Source: Saussurea involucrata
Taxonomy: Eukaryota > Streptophyta > Magnoliopsida > Asterales > Asteraceae
Direction of reading: 5' to 3'
NCBI GenBank assembly: GCA_033807775.1
Contig: CM066314.1
Span: 40,214,001-40,278,000, forward strand
Length of the DNA: 64,000 nucleotides
A program made the translations under genes and the position numbers. Positions 24,238 to 35,439 of the stretch are shown piece after piece (position 1 is the first letter of the stretch; each line of letters begins with the position of its first letter). The notes beneath the pieces were generated by a model. That model did no database searches, had not been told where the DNA came from, and saw nothing but the letters and a program-made list of their open reading frames with translations.

Positions 24238-25399
24238 TGTTGGTGCAAGTGTACCACATCTCTATATATTTTATATATTTATTTTGATGATTACAAACAC
24301 ACCGTATTATTGTTTTTCTAACAATTTTATCCAAGTGTGCAGTTAATTGGACAACATGAAGATTTTATCTGAAGAGTCCAAAACTGGTGTTTACGTCATC
24401 ATATATCTCATAATAATAAACACCCTAAAATAATATACCACTTGGATATTTCAAAAACCTAACCCAACACTATTTTTAAATTAAACTAAATCCTTGATTT
24501 AAATTAATGTTGACTCTTTTGGAATAATGCAAAAAGAATTCAGATACTTTTTTAGCTATGGTCTTTCAACAATGGATGTGACTCCTCTCTGGCGCCGAAC
24601 TACTTTTTCAGGCGGTATACCGCGTGGTGCTCGGCGGTATACCGTGGCTCTGTTACGTGTGGCAGGTTCTTGCAGGTTGACCTTCCTGCTGTCAGCTACT
24701 TTTTCAGGCGGTATACCGCGTGGTGTATGGCGGTATACCGCGGCTCTGCTGCAAGTGCTGCAGGTTGCTTTTGCAGGTTGACTTCTTTATGTCAGCTTTT
24801 TCTGGGCGGTATACCGCGCCCATATAGGCGGTATACCGCGGCACCCTCTCGACCGTTGCTGCTCCAAGTATATATACATGCAGCTTCTCAACTCCAAGCA
24901 AATACATACATAATTGAAAAATCTATCTCTTGGAGAAACTACCAGCTACACCCATCACTTATTCAATATACTTTTTGAGTGATCAAACCCTCAAAGATCC
25001 AAGTGTTATACTTATACAAGAGTGATTAATATTGTGAGATATATTCTCTTGTAAGTATTTGAATAGTGTGAGTGATTCACGTTCTCGAGCAAAAGCAAGA
25101 GATTTTATTATCATTGTATCAAGGTTTGTGTTCTACCATAAAGAACACTTATAGTGAATCAGTGTGTCGAGAAGTGTCTCGGCAAGTGGACTAGCCAGCC
25201 AGTTGGTGGTGAATCACTTTAAATCTCGGTGTCGGTATCAATATTCTCTACCCTTATCTCTTTATATTCCCGTTGTGCACTTAATTTTATTTATATATTT
25301 GTTGTGCATGCAATATTTGTTGTTGATTTTGATAAGAGAATTTTTATTTGTGAAATATTTTTAAATACAACCTTTACCCCCCCTAAGGTTGTCCTAACA
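24238..25399 (+). repeat. 5' LTR of the SIRE-type element
   Basis: It runs from TGTTGGTGCAAG to GTTGTCCTAACA. U3 contains six GCGGTATACCGC palindromes (24612-24839). A TATA box (AAGTATATATACATG) follows at about 24868, with a CT-rich presumed start region after it. Confidence 0.97.
24612..24839. promoter_or_regulatory. Six-site palindrome array in U3
   Basis: The 12-bp perfect palindrome GCGGTATACCGC starts at 24612, 24634 (last base C to T in this LTR), 24708, 24730, 24806 and 24828. Within each of the three pairs the starts are exactly 22 bp apart, about two helical turns. Pairs recur every 96-98 bp. The same six sites are in the 3' LTR at +6742 (31354-31581). They lie about 30-260 bp upstream of the TATA box, so they are a candidate enhancer or repressor binding array. 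The binding protein is unknown. Confidence 0.85.
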
Positions 25400-25401
25400 A
25401 T

Positions 25402-25413
25402 TGGTATCAGAGC
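25402..25413 (+). other. Primer binding site, initiator tRNA-Met
   Basis: TGGTATCAGAGC begins two bases after the LTR end. It matches the usual plant LTR-retrotransposon primer site complementary to the 3' end of initiator methionine tRNA. Confidence 0.95.
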
Positions 25414-25472
25414 GGGTTGCAAGTTTCTTTAAAAATATTTGTGCTTTTTAAAAACTTGTTCTTGTATTTTAA

Positions 25473-27395
25473 ATGGCAACCTCTGAGGGAATTATTTCTA
25501 CAAAGATTCCGCAAATTGACACCGAAAATTTTGGTCTTTGGGCAAATCTTTTTGAATGCTACGTTCGTGGCAAAAGTCGAAAAATTTGGGACATTATTAA
25601 AAATGGAGATTATAAACCCACCAAAACCAAAGATGGAGTAATTAGTGAAAAACCAGTAGCGGAATGGTCCGCCGCTGAGGATGCTTGGGTTTGCTTAAAT
25701 TTTGAAGCTAAAAATATTCTTTTTTCGGCACTTACTAAAGATGAGATTGAACGTGTTTATTCTTGTGAAACTGCTCACGATATTTGGGAAAATCTAAATA
25801 ATACTCATAGAGGAAATTCTCAAGTCAAAAGCTCAAAAATAAATATTCTTGTACATGATTATGAAATGTTTGAGATGTTAAAAGATGAGTCAATCGACTC
25901 AATGTTTAAACGTTTTAACCTTATCATGGTGAGCTTGAAAGGTCTTGGTAGAACATATCCTAACGAAGATTACGTGCGAAAAATTCTTCGAGCGCTTCCT
26001 CCGGAGTGGATGCCGAAAATCACATCCTTGGAAGACTCCCGTGACCTCTCAATGATGAAATTAGATGATCTCATTGGAAATCTCAAAGTGCATGAAATTG
26101 CACTAAAAAGGAACAAAGATCGGGAGCATGATAAAAAGAAATCTTTGGCGCTTAAAGCTTCAACTTCAAGTGACGAGAAGGAGAAGAAGAAAAAGAAGGA
26201 GAAAGCTAGCTCCTCAAAGGATCAACCCGAACATCTTGACGATGTAGCCATGTTGGTAAGAAATTTTTCTAAATTTTTAGCTAACAAAAGGTTTTCAAGA
26301 AATGATAGGTTTCAAAGAAAAGGAGATTATCGCCGTGGTGGAGAAAACCGAAGCCGAAAGTTCCATAAACGGAACGACAAAATAAATAAAAATGGCGAAT
26401 CAAGTGATGATGAAGAAGCCAAGAAAAAGAAGGGCTTTTGCTACTCATGTGGAGACAAGGATCACTATGCCAACGAGTGTCCAAAAAGAAATAAACCTAA
26501 AATCAAGAAGGAGAAAGCCTTCGTTGGAGGCGCGTGGAGCGCAAGTGAAGATGAAAATGAGTATGAAGCCATTTGTCTCATGGCGGAAAGCGACGATGAG
26601 GTAAACTCGTGTTACTCAAATTACTCTAGCGATGATGAATGTAATGATGATGATGATCTTGATATGTTAAATGATGCCTTTCAAAAAATGGTTATGCTTA
26701 CAAATAATTATAAAGATGAGAACGCAAAATTAAAGGAAGAATTATTATTAAGTAAAAAGGAAATTCATGATAGCAAACAAAAAATTGCATGCGATAATGA
26801 AAAAATCATAAATTTAGAAAATAAATTAAGTGAAAAATATGTTTGCAATTCTTGTGACATTTTAAATAAAGAAATTGCATGCCTTGAGAAAAGAATAGTT
26901 GAAAATGATTTATGTGCTAATTGTGATGTGCTTAAAAAGGAAAATGCATGTTTAAAAGAAAAATGTGATAAACATGAAAAAGATAATTTGTTAGCACATG
27001 CCTTTCAAAGTAGCAATGAGAAAGTGCTTAAAATGTTAAATATGTCAAATAGCACTAATTGTAGAAAAGACGTTGGTTCCGATACGTGTAAAGATAAGTG
27101 CTTATGTATGCCTATCAAAAGATATTTTGAACCACCTAAAAATATTGAAATGAGAAAACCGTATGTGCAAAAATCCTCATATATGTCCAACATAAATAAT
27201 GTGAATTATAAGTCTAGGAAATCTTATGCATGCATGTATAATAGTAAATTTTCTAGACCAAAAAATAGTGTGAATATGCATGCTCCTTTTTACGTCTTTG
27301 ATAAATATGATCGTAAAATTAAAATGGTACCAAAGTGGATTCCTAAAGGCTCCTTTAGTGTTGATAATCCCGGTGGCATGCGTTTATGGTTTTAA
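25473..27395 (+). CDS. gag: Gag polyprotein of the SIRE-type element
   Basis: 640 residues from the first ATG after the primer site. Residues about 1-210 form the copia capsid-type domain (motifs FGLWANLF, AKNILFSAL, YVRKILRALPPEW). A Lys-rich linker (about 215-320) follows. A CCHC zinc knuckle has Cys323, Cys326, His331, Cys336 for RNA binding. Acidic sequence follows. A long coiled coil of Lys/Glu/Asn heptads (about 400-510) contains recurrent CNSCDxLxKE / CANCDVLKKE units. A basic tail ends in WIPKGSF. The long C-terminal extension makes it larger than many copia Gags and is typical of SIRE-type elements. The frame is intact. The product assembles cytoplasmic virus-like particles that package the element RNA. 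Confidence 0.95.
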   Translation: MATSEGIISTKIPQIDTENFGLWANLFECYVRGKSRKIWDIIKNGDYKPTKTKDGVISEKPVAEWSAAEDAWVCLNFEAKNILFSALTKDEIERVYSCETAHDIWENLNNTHRGNSQVKSSKINILVHDYEMFEMLKDESIDSMFKRFNLIMVSLKGLGRTYPNEDYVRKILRALPPEWMPKITSLEDSRDLSMMKLDDLIGNLKVHEIALKRNKDREHDKKKSLALKASTSSDEKEKKKKKEKASSSKDQPEHLDDVAMLVRNFSKFLANKRFSRNDRFQRKGDYRRGGENRSRKFHKRNDKINKNGESSDDEEAKKKKGFCYSCGDKDHYANECPKRNKPKIKKEKAFVGGAWSASEDENEYEAICLMAESDDEVNSCYSNYSSDDECNDDDDLDMLNDAFQKMVMLTNNYKDENAKLKEELLLSKKEIHDSKQKIACDNEKIINLENKLSEKYVCNSCDILNKEIACLEKRIVENDLCANCDVLKKENACLKEKCDKHEKDNLLAHAFQSSNEKVLKMLNMSNSTNCRKDVGSDTCKDKCLCMPIKRYFEPPKNIEMRKPYVQKSSYMSNINNVNYKSRKSYACMYNSKFSRPKNSVNMHAPFYVFDKYDRKIKMVPKWIPKGSFSVDNPGGMRLWF

Positions 27396-27752
27396 AATTT
27401 TTTTGTATATATATATTATATACATATATATATATATACTCTGTGTTTGAAAATTATGAATCAACTCCGAATAGGCTCACCTATTTGGATACGGTGTCTA
27501 GGAAAGATAAAGGCGAATTCTTCGAATTCTAATGAGGTCGGTTTTTAAAGTGCCTTCACGCTTACCACCCTCACCGTCTTTCCTGGTCGCTTCCAAGTAG
27601 AGCTACCGAAAAGGGTTGAGTAAATAATTTTCTTGTCTGTATATTTTTTGTGAAAATATATTATTATATGTGGTTTTCTATGCTTTCTAGACTAACTTTC
27701 AAAGAACCCATAAGATGTGGGGACCATAAAAGTTGTACTTTAAATGTTGTAG
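27396..27752 (+). other. Gag-pol spacer with stops
   Basis: After the gag TAA comes a (TA)n-rich tract (27404-27437), then DNA with stops in the shared frame, the last being TAG at 27750-27752. Pol reads open from 27753, in the same frame as gag. An AG sits exactly at the start of the open frame (TGTTGTAG), so splicing could join gag to pol. I found no donor that gives an in-frame fusion, so readthrough, internal initiation or a (TA)n expansion remain possible. Confidence 0.6.
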
Positions 27753-30700
27753 ATAAATCTTGATACGGATTGGATTCTTGATAGTGGATGCACACGTCAC
27801 ATGACCGGAAACCATAATCTTTTTTCATCATATGAGTCATGTGATGGTGGACTAGTAATTTTTGGAGGAAACTCCAAAGGAAAGGTAATTGGGAAAGGTA
27901 CAATTTCTTGCAACAATGTTACATTTTTAGATGTTACGCATGTTGATAATTTGAAATTTAACTTGCTAAGTGTTCGTCAACTGTGCAAAAATGGTATAAT
28001 TGTTGTTTTTGAAGAAGACTCTTGCAAAATTCTGAAAAATGGTAAAGCTCTTTTGAATGGGGTTATAAAAGGAAATCTTTATGTTTGTAAAACTGATGTA
28101 AATAATAATGTTTGTTTATCTTCCGTATATGATAATTCGACTTTGTGGCATAGACGTTTAGGTCACGCTAACCTTAGATTAATTCAAAATTTGAAAAATA
28201 AGGAGCTTGTGAGTGACCTTCCAAAATTAAAATTTGATAATCATTTTTGTGATGCATGTCGTGTCGGCAAACAAACTCATGTTTCTCATAAATCAAAAAA
28301 TGTGATTTCAACTAAAAGAGTTTTAGAACTTTTACACATGGATCTTTTTGGCCCTATGGCCATTCAAAGTTTTGGAGGAAATTATTACACTCTAGTAATT
28401 GTAGATGATTTTTCCCGATATACGTGGACTTTATTTTTAAAACATAAAAATGAAGCTTTTGAAAAATTTAAGATTTTGGGAAAACGAATTCAAAACCAAC
28501 AAGGTTGCACGATTGTTTCGATTCGTACGGACCATGGACGCGAATTCGATAATGAAACTCAATTTGGTGCGTTTTGCGACAAATATGGTATAACGCACAA
28601 TTTTTCTGCTCCTCGCACTCCTCAATCTAATGGGGTTGTGGAGAGGAAAAATAGAACCCTACAAGAAATGAGTAGAACTATGCTCAATGAACATCAAGTT
28701 CCCCAAAAGTTTTGGTGTGATGCCGTAGCTACCGCGACCTATGTCCTCAATCGTGTGCTAATTAGGACTCTCCTAAATAAGACCCCTTATGAGATCCTAC
28801 GTGGTAGAAAGCCTTCCTTAGCCCATCTTAAGGTATTTGGTTGTAAATGTTTTATTTTAGATACCAAATCTTATTTGACCAAATTTGACCCAAAAGCCTA
28901 TGAGGGAGTATTCCTTGGTTATTCTTGGAATAGCAAAGCCTATAGAGTCCTTAATAAAGAGACCATGGTTGTAGAAGAATCCCTAAATGTAAGCTTTGAT
29001 GAAAGTCCTCCTAAACCTAGTGCACCCTTAGTAAATGATAATGGTTGTGAAGGAGATGCATTAGCCCAACATCTTAGAACCTTGGACTTAGGAACCCAAT
29101 CTCTTACAAACAATGTAGAATCTAGTGATGCCCCTCCATGTTATGTTCCACAAGGAGTAGATGATCCTAACCTTAGAACATCTAGAGGCCATCCCGTAGA
29201 TCAAATCATAGGTGACCTAAACCAAAGAACGACTAGATCACAAATCCATACCCTTTGTGCCTTTCACGCCTTTATCTCAGCCATAGAACCTAAAAACATA
29301 GAAGAAGCTTTAGGTGATGAGGATTGGATAATGGCCATGCAAGAAGAGTTAAACCAATTTACTAGGAATGATGTGTGGGACTTAGTTCCTTGCCCTAGCG
29401 GTCAAACCATTATTGGCACACGATGGGTCTTTCGTAACAAGGTAGACGAAAACGGTGAAGTCACCCGAAACAAGGCACGTTTAGTTGCCAAGGGGTACAA
29501 TCAACAAGAAGGTATCGATTATGATGAAACCTTTGCACCAGTTGCAAGGTTAGAGTCTATTCGAATGCTTCTCGCTTTTGCGAATGCTAAAAATTTTAAA
29601 TTATATCAAATGGATGTCAAAAGTGCTTTCCTAAATGGTTTTATAAATGAGGAGGTATATGTTTCCCAACCTCCCGGCTTTGAAAATTTTGAAAATCCGA
29701 CGCATGTTTATAAATTAAAAAAGGCGCTTTATGGTTTAAAGCAAGCTCCGCGTGCGTGGTATGATAGATTAAAATCCTTTTTAATTACAAGTGGTTATAT
29801 TATGGGTAAAATAGATAATACTTTGTTTGTCAAATATGCTCAAAATGATATTGTGGTTGTGCAAGTGTATGTTGATGATATTATCTTTGGTTCTACAAAT
29901 GAAAATCTTTGTAATGAATTTGCTACAAAAATGACTAATGAATTTGAAATGAGCATGATGGGAGAATTAAAATTCTTCTTAGGATTGCAAATAAAACAAA
30001 GTGAAAATGGTACCTTTATAAGTCAATCAAAATACTGTAAAGACATGCTGAAAAAGTTTAATTTTGAAAATGTCAAACCTGTTGAAACTCCGATGACCAC
30101 CAATCTAAAATTATCTAGTGACGAAGAGGGAACCGATTTTAATGAAAAGATTTATCGTGGCATGATTGGTAGCTTATTGTATTTAACTGCTAGTAGACCT
30201 GATATCATGTATAGTGTGTGTTTATGTGCTCGCTTTCAATCTTCGCCTAAACAATCTCACTATGAAGCCGTCAAGCGTATTTTTAGATATCTTAGAGGGA
30301 CTACGAATCTTGGACTATGGTATCCAAAACAACCCGAGCTAGAAGTAACATGCTTCACCGATTCCGATCTTGGTGGCTCGATGGTTGATCGAAAAAGCAC
30401 TAGTGGAGTATGTGCCTTTATAGGTCTCTCGCTTGTGTCTTGGTTTTCCAAGAAACAACATTCCGTAGCCTTATCCACCACCGAAGCGGAATATGTAGCC
30501 GCCGCGAGAGCGTGTGCTCAAGTTCTATGGATGAAGCACACACTTACCGACTTTGAGGTACGTCAATCCAAAATTCCAATTATGTGTGATAACTCAAGTG
30601 CCATAAACCTAAGTAAAAATCCCGTTTTACATTCTCGTACCAAACATATTGAGTTGCGACATCATTTTCTACGAGATAATGTTCAAAAAGGCCACATTGT

Positions 30701-30815
30701 GCTTGAAAAAGTTGATTCCGAAGACAATTTGGCCGATATTTTTACTAAAGCCCTAAACAAAAAATCGTTCTTTAAATTAAGACTTGGTTTAGGCATGCTT
30801 GAGTATAACCCATGA
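27753..30815 (+). CDS. pol: Pol polyprotein: protease, integrase, reverse transcriptase, RNase H
   Basis: Open from 27753 to 30815; the first ATG (27801) falls inside the protease motif DSGCTRHMTG (27780-27809), so translation must enter from upstream. Numbering from that Met: integrase zinc site His117, His122, Cys150, Cys153; integrase catalytic Asp181, Asp244, Glu281 (D-62-D-36-E); reverse transcriptase about 525-770 with Asp605 and YVDD at 690-693; RNase H about 848-985 with Asp854, Glu895, Asp930. The C-terminus contains LADIFTKAL. All expected catalytic residues are present and there is no internal stop, so the element may be competent apart from the unusual gag-pol junction. The copia domain order (integrase before RT) is clear. 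Confidence 0.96.
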   Translation: MNLDTDWILDSGCTRHMTGNHNLFSSYESCDGGLVIFGGNSKGKVIGKGTISCNNVTFLDVTHVDNLKFNLLSVRQLCKNGIIVVFEEDSCKILKNGKALLNGVIKGNLYVCKTDVNNNVCLSSVYDNSTLWHRRLGHANLRLIQNLKNKELVSDLPKLKFDNHFCDACRVGKQTHVSHKSKNVISTKRVLELLHMDLFGPMAIQSFGGNYYTLVIVDDFSRYTWTLFLKHKNEAFEKFKILGKRIQNQQGCTIVSIRTDHGREFDNETQFGAFCDKYGITHNFSAPRTPQSNGVVERKNRTLQEMSRTMLNEHQVPQKFWCDAVATATYVLNRVLIRTLLNKTPYEILRGRKPSLAHLKVFGCKCFILDTKSYLTKFDPKAYEGVFLGYSWNSKAYRVLNKETMVVEESLNVSFDESPPKPSAPLVNDNGCEGDALAQHLRTLDLGTQSLTNNVESSDAPPCYVPQGVDDPNLRTSRGHPVDQIIGDLNQRTTRSQIHTLCAFHAFISAIEPKNIEEALGDEDWIMAMQEELNQFTRNDVWDLVPCPSGQTIIGTRWVFRNKVDENGEVTRNKARLVAKGYNQQEGIDYDETFAPVARLESIRMLLAFANAKNFKLYQMDVKSAFLNGFINEEVYVSQPPGFENFENPTHVYKLKKALYGLKQAPRAWYDRLKSFLITSGYIMGKIDNTLFVKYAQNDIVVVQVYVDDIIFGSTNENLCNEFATKMTNEFEMSMMGELKFFLGLQIKQSENGTFISQSKYCKDMLKKFNFENVKPVETPMTTNLKLSSDEEGTDFNEKIYRGMIGSLLYLTASRPDIMYSVCLCARFQSSPKQSHYEAVKRIFRYLRGTTNLGLWYPKQPELEVTCFTDSDLGGSMVDRKSTSGVCAFIGLSLVSWFSKKQHSVALSTTEAEYVAAARACAQVLWMKHTLTDFEVRQSKIPIMCDNSSAINLSKNPVLHSRTKHIELRHHFLRDNVQKGHIVLEKVDSEDNLADIFTKALNKKSFFKLRLGLGMLEYNP

Positions 30816-30845
30816 GATAATGCTACTCTCAATTATATGCATATT

Positions 30846-30979
30846 TTGAGGGGGAGCATCTCTCGAGGGGGAGCATAACGTCTTTCTTAAACCCTTTTTG
30901 CTTCGACAAAAGGGGGAGAGAAACCGAGTATGCTCTCGTGTTTAGCGGTTGTGTTTGTCATCATCAAAAAGGGGGAGAT
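30846..30979 (+). repeat. Four polypurine-tract copies
   Basis: GAGGGGGAGCAT, GAGGGGGAGCATAA, AAAAGGGGGAGAG and AAAAAGGGGGAGAT occur before the 3' LTR; the last abuts it and is the functional position. Multiple polypurine tracts are a known trait of SIRE/Maximus-type elements. Confidence 0.85.
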
Positions 30980-32140
30980 TGTTGGTGCAAGTGTACCACA
31001 TCTCTATATATTTTATATATTTATTTTGATGATTACAAACACACCGTATTATTGTTTTTCTAACAATTTTATCCAAGTGTGCAGTTAATTGGACAACATG
31101 AAGATTTTATCTGAAGAGTCCAAAACTGGTGTTTACGTCATCATATATCTCATAATAATAAACACCCTAAAATAATATACCACTTGGATATTTCAAAAAC
31201 CTAACCCAACACTATTTTTAAATTAAACTAAATCCTTGATTTAAATTAATGTTGACTCTTTTGGAATAATGCAAAAAGAATTCAGATACTTTTTTAGCTA
31301 TGGTCTTTCAACAATGGATGTGACTCCTCTCTGGCGCCGAACTACTTTTTCAGGCGGTATACCGCGTGGTGCTCGGCGGTATACCGCGGCTCTGTTACGT
31401 GTGGCAGGTTCTTGCAGGTTGACCTTCCTGCTGTCAGCTACTTTTTCAGGCGGTATACCGCGTGGTGTATGGCGGTATACCGCGGCTCTGCTGCAAGTGC
31501 TGCAGGTTGCTTTTGCAGGTTGACTTCTTTATGTCAGCTTTTTCTGGGCGGTATACCGCGCCCATATAGGCGGTATACCGCGGCACCCTCTCGACCGTTG
31601 CTGCTCCAAGTATATATACATGCAGCTTCTCAACTCCAAGCAAATACATACATAATTGAAAAATCTATCTCTTGGAGAAACTACCAGCTACACCCATCAC
31701 TTATTCAATATACTTTTTGAGTGATCAAACCCTCAAAGATCCAAGTGTTATACTTATACAAGAGTGATTAATATTGTGAGATATATTCTCTTGTAAGTAT
31801 TTGAATAGTGTGAGTGATTCACGTTCTCGAGCAAAAGCAAGAGATTTTATTATCATTGTATCAAGGTTTGTGTTCTACCATAAAGAACACTTATAGTGAA
31901 TCAGTGTGTCGAGAAGTGTCTCGGCAAGTGGACTAGCCAGCCAGTTGGTGGTGAACCACTTTAAATCTCGGTGTCGGTATCAATATTCTCTACCCTTATC
32001 TCTTTATATTCCCGTTGTGCACTTAATTTTATTTATATATTTGTTGTGCATGCAATATTTGTTGTTGATTTTGATAAGAGAATTTTTATTTGTGAAATAT
32101 TTTTAAATACAACCTTTACCCCCCTAAGGTTGTCCTAACA
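30980..32140 (+). repeat. 3' LTR of the SIRE-type element
   Basis: 1161 bp, starting TGTTGGTGCAAG after the polypurine tract and ending GTTGTCCTAACA. It is nearly identical to the 5' LTR and carries the six GCGGTATACCGC sites, all perfect here. Confidence 0.97.
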
Positions 32141-32829
32141 GTTAACACATTATTTTTGTAAAACCATAGGATACCTACGGACATATTAGAGCGGAGGAGT
32201 ACCCCGATTTACCTCCCGACGCCGTTCCACCCAATGACTCAGACTTATGGAAGCGTAGTGTCGGGGGACGACGTAAGGGCCGCTCTTTTGGATTCGGGAC
32301 TCAGGATCCCGAATATGCTATATTCGGTAATTCAGGTGCCGCCACAAGTGGGAGCTCTCATCACGACGAGGAGGTATGTATTCTTGTCAAATGTGTAATA
32401 GTTATACGTTTGTCAAATGTCGTCTAACATTTGTTTTATGTTTATCAAATGTTGAATTTTAGTGGGATGCACTTAGAGAGGAGGTACGACAAGAAAAAGA
32501 AGCGAGACTCAAAATGGAGGAGGAAGCGAAACAAGACCGAGAAGCAAGGAAAGCATTGGAGGAGGAAGCGAAACAAGACCGAGAAGCAAGGAAAGAATTG
32601 GAGGAGAAAGTGAAAAAGTTTGAAGCCTTTATGATGCAGTTTGGAAGTTCCCCCGCTCCCCCCTCAGTTTAGTTTGTTTTGTATTTGGGATAAATTGTAA
32701 TTTGTTTACGGATATGATATTTATTAAATACAATAGTATTTTGTAATAGTTTTTGCCCAGGAATTAAATACATGTTTTTTTGTGCAGTTTGTTCTGTATT
32801 TTTAATTTTTTTTTAATTAAAATAAATAT

Positions 32830-33255
32830 TACCGACGGATTTGCCGTCGGTAATTTTTACAAAATATAATTTAATATTTTAATTCATTTAGATTTAATTT
32901 AATTTAAATAAATTTACCGACGGCCAAATCCGTCGGTAATCCGTCGGTAAAGAGGACCGTCGCTAATCCGTCGGTAAAAAGGACCGTCGGTAATCCGTCG
33001 GTAAAGGAGGACCGTCGGTAATCCGTCGGTAAAAAGGACCGTCGGTAAAGGAGGACCGTCGGTAATCCGTCGGTATAAGCCGGCGTCGGTGATCCGTCGG
33101 TAATCTTGGCCGTCGGTAATCCGTCGGTAAATTCCGTCGGTAATCCGTCGGTAAATTAATTACCGACCAGGTTATTTCCGACGACGTTTACCGACGGATT
33201 ACCGACGGATTTAGCCGTTTACCGACGGATTACCGACGGATTTGGCCGTCGGAAA
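32830..33255. repeat. Right subterminal array of the CACTA element
   Basis: More than 20 copies of CCGTCGGTAA / TTACCGACGG occur, first in one orientation (about 32920-33150), then inverted (about 33180-33255). Spacers are AAAAAGGA or AAAGGAGGA. It differs from the left array in having direct head-to-tail short repeats rather than about 80-bp palindromic units. Confidence 0.9.
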
Positions 33256-33756
33256 TTTCAATTTTTTTTGTAGTGTGAGACTATCCATCCTTATAATTGC
33301 TCTTACCAGGTAAGATTCTCGGCTCTTGCTATCTATAAAGTAAATGAGTCGTTAAACACTTACCGGGTAAGCATTTAGTAATCGAGACATACCTTTAACA
33401 TTTCTAAGAAAGGAGTTTATTAAAAAAAGTTTAGAGTAAATTACAGATTTGGTCCCCATGGTATGTCGATTTTCACGGAAATCGTCCCTAAACTTTATTA
33501 ATTATGGAAATAGTACCAGTGGTAAGCAGTTTCCGTTGGATTTGGTCCCTAGACCAAACGGCCATCCAACAAATCCGTTAACTCCAAGGGTATTTTCGTC
33601 TTTAACTTTTTAACCATTTTAACATTATTTTTTAAATCCTTTTTCGTCTTTTTGTGTTTTGTCCTTTTCTATGTTTATTATATTATATCTAAATTTTAAT
33701 ATTATATTATATTTAATAATATTATATACATATATATATATATATAGAGAGAGAGA

Positions 33757-35400
<1,644 letters not shown>

Positions 35401-35439
35401 TAATACAATTACAATACCTCGTCATCGTCCCTCCCAGTG

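Larger units (their letters stand above)
24238..32140 (+). mobile_element. Complete young SIRE-type Ty1-copia retrotransposon
   Basis: 7903 bp. LTRs of 1162 and 1161 bp flank a PBS, gag, pol (PR-IN-RT-RH order, the copia order) and a polypurine tract. The flanking direct repeat is GTTAAC on both sides (24232-24237, 32141-32146), one base longer than the usual 5-bp duplication. By eye the two LTRs differ by two substitutions (24645/31387, and AATCAC versus AACCAC near 25213/31955) and one C in a C-run. Long gag with a C-terminal coiled coil, large LTRs and repeated polypurine tracts fit the SIRE/Maximus lineage. No extra ORF follows pol. It is inserted in intron 5 of the TNP1-like gene. Confidence 0.95.
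22696..32672 (+). pseudogene. TNP1-like (Ptta/En/Spm plant transposase family) gene, one frameshift
   Basis: Seven exons with GT-AG introns: 22696-22931, 23018-23141, 23211-23434, 23513-23641, 23751-23891, 32170-32373, 32463-32672. Exon 4 carries the family hallmark SSKANTSNRN...HCGGS, and exon 6 carries LWKRSVGGRRKGRSFGFG. Exon 7 has a 14-residue duplicated coiled-coil unit (EEEAKQDREARK). All junctions fit in phase except that exon 3 is 1 nt short: a run of five C at 23387-23391 shifts the frame and gives TAA at 23401. Allowing for that base, the length would be 422 residues. Intron 5 would be about 370 bp but holds a whole copia element. The family binds subterminal repeats of CACTA elements, here the ACCGACGG arrays. 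The frameshift may be real or a homopolymer read error. Confidence 0.8.
18502..33275 (+). mobile_element. CACTA (En/Spm) transposon with nested copia element
   Basis: The left terminus is CACTACTAGAAAAACTCAAA and the reverse complement of the right terminus is CACTACAAAAAAAATTGAAA. The 3-bp target duplication TGA is at 18499-18501 and 33276-33278. Both subterminal regions are filled with ACCGACGG / CCGTCGGT words. Removing the nested retrotransposon (24238-32140 plus its 6-bp duplication) leaves about 6.9 kb. It encodes a TNP1-like protein (frameshifted). Only what may be the acidic tail of the TNP2 transposase remains, so the copy is probably non-autonomous. Confidence 0.93.

Noticed and set aside
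27690..27752. A spliced gag-pol fusion using the CTTTCTAG or TTGTAG acceptor
   Set aside because: No donor upstream of the gag stop gives an in-frame join; left as an open question rather than a feature.
18502..33275. CRISPR-like array from the regularly spaced ACCGACGG repeats
   Set aside because: This is plant nuclear DNA; the repeats are palindromic CACTA subterminal sites with near-identical linkers, not unique spacers.
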